From Chloroflexota bacterium (GTDB lineage: Bacteria; Chloroflexota; Anaerolineae; Anaerolineales; Villigracilaceae): 64,000 nucleotides of DNA. The position numbers and the translations under genes were made by a program. Location of the stretch: contig JACAEM010000009.1 in NCBI GenBank assembly GCA_013388855.1, positions 1 to 64,000 of the forward strand, in the 5' to 3' direction. Below are positions 62,602 through 64,000 of this stretch, piece by piece. The notes under the pieces were generated by a model. The model was given only the letters and a program-made list of their open reading frames with translations, was not told the origin of the DNA and made no database searches. Positions within the stretch are counted from its first letter, which is position 1. Each line of letters opens with the position of its first letter.

Positions 62602-62627
62602 CCGCAGGCAATCGCCTGCGGTTTTTT
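62602..62627 (+). terminator. Rho-independent terminator
   Basis: CCGCAGGC, loop AATC and GCCTGCGG are followed by TTTTTT. It ends the peroxiredoxin/S51-like transcript. Confidence 0.95.
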
Positions 62628-62662
62628 GTCGGTATTTTGCGTGTTTCTGTGATCATTTGCGA

Positions 62663-62668
62663 TACAAT
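62663..62668 (+). promoter_or_regulatory. -10 element of pyrimidine phosphorylase gene
   Basis: TACAAT lies 23 bases before ATG 62692, leaving a leader that contains AGGAG. Confidence 0.5.
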
Positions 62669-62691
62669 AGAATCAGTTTCAGGAGCAGAAT

Positions 62692-63987
62692 ATGCGTGCA
62701 GTAGACATCATCATCAAAAAACGCGATAAAGGCGAACTCACTCGGGAAGAGATCGAATTCTTCATCAACGGCTTTGTATCGGGCGATGTGCCCGATTACC
62801 AGGCTTCCGCTTTTGCGATGGCGGTTGTGCTCAACGGCATGACACCGCGCGAAACAACCGACCTCACCATTGCCATGGCGCATTCGGGGCAAATCCTGGA
62901 CTTGAGCGACGCGGTGGACATTGCCGTGGACAAGCACTCCTCCGGCGGCGTGGGTGACAAGACGACCCTCACCGTCCTGCCAACAGTTGCAGCGTGCGGG
63001 CTTTCGGTGGGGAAGATGTCTGGGCGCGGACTTGGCTTCAGCGGCGGCACGCTCGATAAACTCGAGTCCATCCCCGGCTATCGCGTGGACCTGACCACCG
63101 AAGAATTCAAGCGACAACTCAAGGAAAAGGGCGTGGTGCTGACGGGTCAATCGCTTGACCTGGCTCCCGCCGATGGGAAGATGTACGCCCTGCGCGATGT
63201 GACGGGGACGGTGCAATCCATCCCGCTGATTGCCTCCTCGATCATGTGCAAGAAGATTGCGGCGGGGGCGCAAGCCATCGTACTGGATGTCAAAACGGGA
63301 CTCGGCGCCTTCATGGAAACGCTTGATGAGGCACGCATCCTTGCCAACCTGATGGTGGACATCGGCAAACTGGCAGGGCGCGAAGTGGTCGCGCTGCTTT
63401 CGGATATGAACCAGCCGCTCGGCTGTGCCGTTGGCAATTCGTTGGAGGTCGTCGAAGCCATTGATACACTCAAAGGCGGCGGCCCGGCGGACTTCCGTGA
63501 GCATTGTCTGCATGTCAGCGCGCACATGCTGATACTGGGAAAACGCGCCAAGACTCTGAAAGAAGGCCGCAGAATGGCGGAGAAAGCCATTGCAGATGGT
63601 TCCGCCTTCGAGAAATTCCGCGTGCTGGTGCAGGCGCAAGGCGGCGATGTTTCCTACGTGGACAATGTGTCGAAATTCCCGCGCGCGAAATTTGTGGAGG
63701 TGGTGGCCTCTCCTCGAAACGGGAGCGTCTCTCAGGTCCAAGCGAGAAGCGTAGGTGAGGCGGCGGTGACACTTGGCGCCGGGCGCGCAAAAAAGTCCGA
63801 TCCGGTGGATCACTCGGTCGGTTTCGTCCTCCATAAAAAAGTTGGCGACAGGGTCGAACCGGGTGAGCCGTTGTTTACCGTCCATGCCAACGATGAAGCG
63901 AAACTGGCGGAGGCGCGCGAAAAGGTGCTGGGCGCGTATTCCTTTAGTGATACTGATGTACCTCCGTTGCCGCTTTTTTATGATTAA
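62692..63987 (+). CDS. pdp: Pyrimidine-nucleoside phosphorylase
   Basis: The 431-residue enzyme splits thymidine, uridine or deoxyuridine with phosphate. Family motifs are DKHSSGGVGDKTTL, the SGRGLGFSGGTLDKLESIPG signature, VKTGLGAFM and the C-terminal barrel-sandwich domain HKKVGDRVEPGEPL. Residue differences between thymidine-specific (DeoA) and broad-range (Pdp) forms were not resolved; the length fits both, and Pdp is usual in this type of bacterium. AGGAG lies six bases before the ATG. Confidence 0.94.
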   Translation: MRAVDIIIKKRDKGELTREEIEFFINGFVSGDVPDYQASAFAMAVVLNGMTPRETTDLTIAMAHSGQILDLSDAVDIAVDKHSSGGVGDKTTLTVLPTVAACGLSVGKMSGRGLGFSGGTLDKLESIPGYRVDLTTEEFKRQLKEKGVVLTGQSLDLAPADGKMYALRDVTGTVQSIPLIASSIMCKKIAAGAQAIVLDVKTGLGAFMETLDEARILANLMVDIGKLAGREVVALLSDMNQPLGCAVGNSLEVVEAIDTLKGGGPADFREHCLHVSAHMLILGKRAKTLKEGRRMAEKAIADGSAFEKFRVLVQAQGGDVSYVDNVSKFPRAKFVEVVASPRNGSVSQVQARSVGEAAVTLGAGRAKKSDPVDHSVGFVLHKKVGDRVEPGEPLFTVHANDEAKLAEAREKVLGAYSFSDTDVPPLPLFYD

Positions 63988-64000
63988 AAAGGTGCGTTAT

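Overview
The window looks like a Chloroflexota (Anaerolineae-type) chromosome segment. The reasons are the gene set (MutL/GlmL-like protein in a membrane-protein operon, Elp3, proteins with repeated acidic W-L motifs, an LPxTG-type surface protein, many lipoproteins), the fairly high GC content, and a recurrent TATAAT-N6/7-ATG start architecture typical of leaderless transcripts. The assignment is inference. A 16-base C run at position 1 suggests the window starts at a contig end.

Layout. 23-4171: MacB-like tripartite efflux operon (adaptor, ATPase, permease, lipoprotein). 4332-6366: HtrA-type protease and DnaJ-like co-chaperone. 6516-9775: Elp3, a CysH-type APS reductase and a divergent methyltransferase. 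9843-13321: a zinc-finger/SpoIIE phosphatase convergent with a GAF-GGDEF diguanylate cyclase. 13495-18127: two unrecognised proteins and a BioF2/FemAB-like acyltransferase. 18231-21795: class I fumarase subunits, split CHR transporter, tandem USP protein. 21804-25846: a membrane-anchored hypothetical, MutM, PRPP synthase, MeaB and a stand-alone B12-binding domain. 26088-34127: a compact seven-gene operon of unknown function around a MutL-like ASKHA protein. 34165-38392: LPxTG protein, phosphohexomutase, DUF389 protein, HAD protein, tRNA-Lys. 38393-43706: an AT-richer stretch with a small inverted-repeat element, a GT39-like glycosyltransferase and several small accessory genes. 43890-48025: a methyltransferase with two consecutive in-frame TGA codons, alcohol dehydrogenase, UPRT, radical SAM protein, deazaflavin-type oxidoreductase. 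48085-54527: TetR regulator divergent from a four-gene ABC export operon. 54541-54887: three tandem c-di-GMP-I riboswitch aptamers and a terminator, ahead of ruvB. 56313-59062: a KAP NTPase/FGE-fold protein whose C-terminus is a diversity-generating retroelement variable repeat, with its template repeat downstream but no reverse transcriptase. 59121-63987: QueA, family 5 UDG, a UGA-containing peroxiredoxin-like selenoprotein candidate, an S51/GATase-like protein with a CysRS-like tail, and pyrimidine-nucleoside phosphorylase.

The strongest discoveries are: (1) the VR/TR pair of a diversity-generating retroelement, 118 nt each with no indels, where 9 of 11 differences fall on TR adenines; (2) the triple c-di-GMP riboswitch; (3) two UGA-recoding candidates, each followed by a SECIS-like hairpin at bacterial spacing; (4) the conserved-looking MutL membrane operon. 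Small palindromic repeats also occur both between genes and in frame inside elp3 and queA.
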